From Collinsella sp. (GTDB lineage Bacteria > Actinomycetota > Coriobacteriia > Coriobacteriales > Coriobacteriaceae), in NCBI GenBank assembly GCA_022728415.1, contig JAIJJM010000118.1, positions 1 to 6,769 on the forward strand: a DNA stretch of 6,769 bases, read 5' to 3'. The position numbers and the translations under genes were made by a program. Shown here piece after piece: positions 5,850-6,769 of the stretch (the first letter of the stretch is position 1; every line of letters begins with the position of its first letter). The notes below the pieces were generated by a model. It saw only the letters and a list, made by a program, of their open reading frames with translations. It was not told where the DNA came from and did no database searches.

Positions 5850-5865
5850 CTTCCGGGTGGCCTTT
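5834..5865. terminator. Bidirectional intrinsic terminator between the small gene and ffh
   Basis: AAAGGCCACCCGG pairs perfectly with CCGGGTGGCCTTT (13 bp, seven-plus G/C pairs) around the 6-nt loop TAGCTT. The A/T ends of the stem supply a short T-run on both strands (TTTG on plus; TTTGTTGTTGG on minus). It is well placed to end ffh transcription (stop at 5891, minus) and that of the small plus-strand gene. Confidence 0.85.
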
Positions 5866-5890
5866 GCCATATCAAGCTGGAATTACAGCC

Positions 5891-6769
5891 CTATTTCTTA
5901 TTACGCATCTGCGCTTCCATCTGGCGCAGCAGCTCCATATCGGACTTGGGACCGCCCGTACCCAGGCCGCCCATGCCGCCCAGGCCCATAGCGTCCAGGC
6001 CAGGGATATTGGGCATGCGCATCTTCTTGCCCTTCTTACCCTTCTTGCCCTTTTTGCCGCCGGCCTGTGCCTGATTGGCCATCGTGCGCATGCGGCCCAT
6101 CATCTTATTCATCTCGCCCCACTGCTTCATAAGGCTGTTGACCTCGGTGGGGGTTACGCCGGCTCCCTTGGCAATGCGGGCACGGCGCTGGCCGTTGATG
6201 ATGGAGGGACGCAGGCGCTCTTCCTTGGTCATCGACATGATGATGGCCTCGTTCTTATCGAAGATGCCCTCGTCCAGGTTGCCGCCCATCTGGTTGAGTG
6301 CACGCTGACCACCGGGGAGCATGCCCAGGATGCCCTTCATGCCGCCCATCTTCTTGACGGCCTTCATCTGGTCGAGCATGTCGTTCATGGTGAAGCCCTC
6401 GCGCAGCATGCGCTCGGCAGCCTCGAGCTGCTCTGCGTCGGCCGCCTCTTGGGCCTTCTCGATAATACCGACAACGTCGCCCATGCCCAAAATGCGCTTA
6501 GCCATACGATCGGGATAGAACGGCTCAAGCGAATCGGGCTTCTCGCCCATGCTCACGAACTTGATGGGCTTACCGGTCACCTGGCGCACGGAAAGTGCGC
6601 CGCCGCCACGGGCATCGCCGTCGAGCTTGGAGATGATCACGCCATCAAAGTCGGTGCGCTCGGCAAAGGTCGAGACGACGTTGACGATATCCTGACCGGT
6701 CATGGCATCGACGACCATCAGCACCTGATCGGGCTTGACGGCCTTCTTGACGACCGAAACGCCCTCGAC
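5891..6769 (-). CDS. ffh: Signal recognition particle protein Ffh (C-terminal 292 residues; 5' end outside the window)
   Basis: The GTPase of the bacterial signal recognition particle, which binds 4.5S RNA and signal sequences of nascent membrane proteins and docks with FtsY. The frame is open to the window edge. Visible are the end of the G domain (VLMVVDAMTGQD; guanine-specificity motif SKLDGDARGG at visible residues 47-56; GEKPDSLEPFYPDRMAKRILGMGD closing the domain) and the methionine-rich M domain (GMLPG; the RNA-binding signature RRARIAKGAGVTPTEVNSLMKQW). A low-complexity (GKK)4 segment and a Gly/Met-rich stretch precede the C-terminus, which ends MRNKK. About one third of the protein, including the N domain and P-loop, lies beyond the window. 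The stop TAG is followed 25 nt later by a strong terminator. Confidence 0.97.
   Translation of the reverse strand, partial: VEGVSVVKKAVKPDQVLMVVDAMTGQDIVNVVSTFAERTDFDGVIISKLDGDARGGGALSVRQVTGKPIKFVSMGEKPDSLEPFYPDRMAKRILGMGDVVGIIEKAQEAADAEQLEAAERMLREGFTMNDMLDQMKAVKKMGGMKGILGMLPGGQRALNQMGGNLDEGIFDKNEAIIMSMTKEERLRPSIINGQRRARIAKGAGVTPTEVNSLMKQWGEMNKMMGRMRTMANQAQAGGKKGKKGKKGKKMRMPNIPGLDAMGLGGMGGLGTGGPKSDMELLRQMEAQMRNKK
6023..6058 (-). repeat. ffh: Four 9-nt tandem repeats encoding (GKK)4 in ffh
   Basis: Four consecutive 9-mers read GGC AAG AAG or close variants on the minus strand (GGC AAA AAG, GGC AAG AAG, GGT AAG AAG, GGC AAG AAG). They form a strongly basic linker after the M-domain core, which could contact RNA or the ribosome. 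The synonymous differences between units argue that the array is not a very recent slippage product. Confidence 0.8.

Overview
The window is ordinary bacterial chromosome of fairly high GC with an insertion-like locus near its left end. Third codon positions are strongly G/C, Shine-Dalgarno sites are strong, and the protein sequences resemble those of gut Coriobacteriia (Actinobacteria), Collinsella being my best guess. That guess rests on recalled protein character, not on a search.

Layout. On the plus strand, a short ATP:corrinoid adenosyltransferase-like gene (26-511) converges on a minus-strand MATE efflux transporter (1555-2904). Between them lies a 1.05-kb REPtron-like element (508-1558): a minus-strand Y1/HUH transposase of the RAYT family (583-1353), bracketed by near-perfect 48-bp inverted repeats made of hairpin units that share their CTAG ends. 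Upstream of the MATE gene on the minus strand are a TrmH/SpoU RNA 2'-O-methyltransferase (3028-3942), dihydrofolate reductase (4052-4570) and thymidylate synthase (4580-5428). A divergent intergenic region with a perfect dyad (5512-5531) leads to a small plus-strand gene (5593 to about 5849). Its coding frame appears to shift by +1 into a Cys/His-rich, metal-binding-looking tail. A 13-bp perfect-stem terminator (5834-5865) separates it from the 3' part of ffh (5891-6769, minus, cut by the window edge).

How the genes work together. ThyA consumes methylene-tetrahydrofolate and releases dihydrofolate, and DHFR reduces that back to tetrahydrofolate. The two genes are 9 nt apart, and the folA ribosome-binding site overlaps the thyA stop codon, so they form a classic pyrimidine/folate operon. 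The other genes are housekeeping or accessory with no evident shared pathway.

Most interesting points: (1) the RAYT and its chained, covarying hairpins; (2) the stop codons of both flanking convergent genes lie in the outermost CTAG tetranucleotides of the element, which suggests a former overlapping-stop CTAG as the insertion site; (3) the apparent +1 frame change in the small Cys/His-rich gene. The rest looks conventional.
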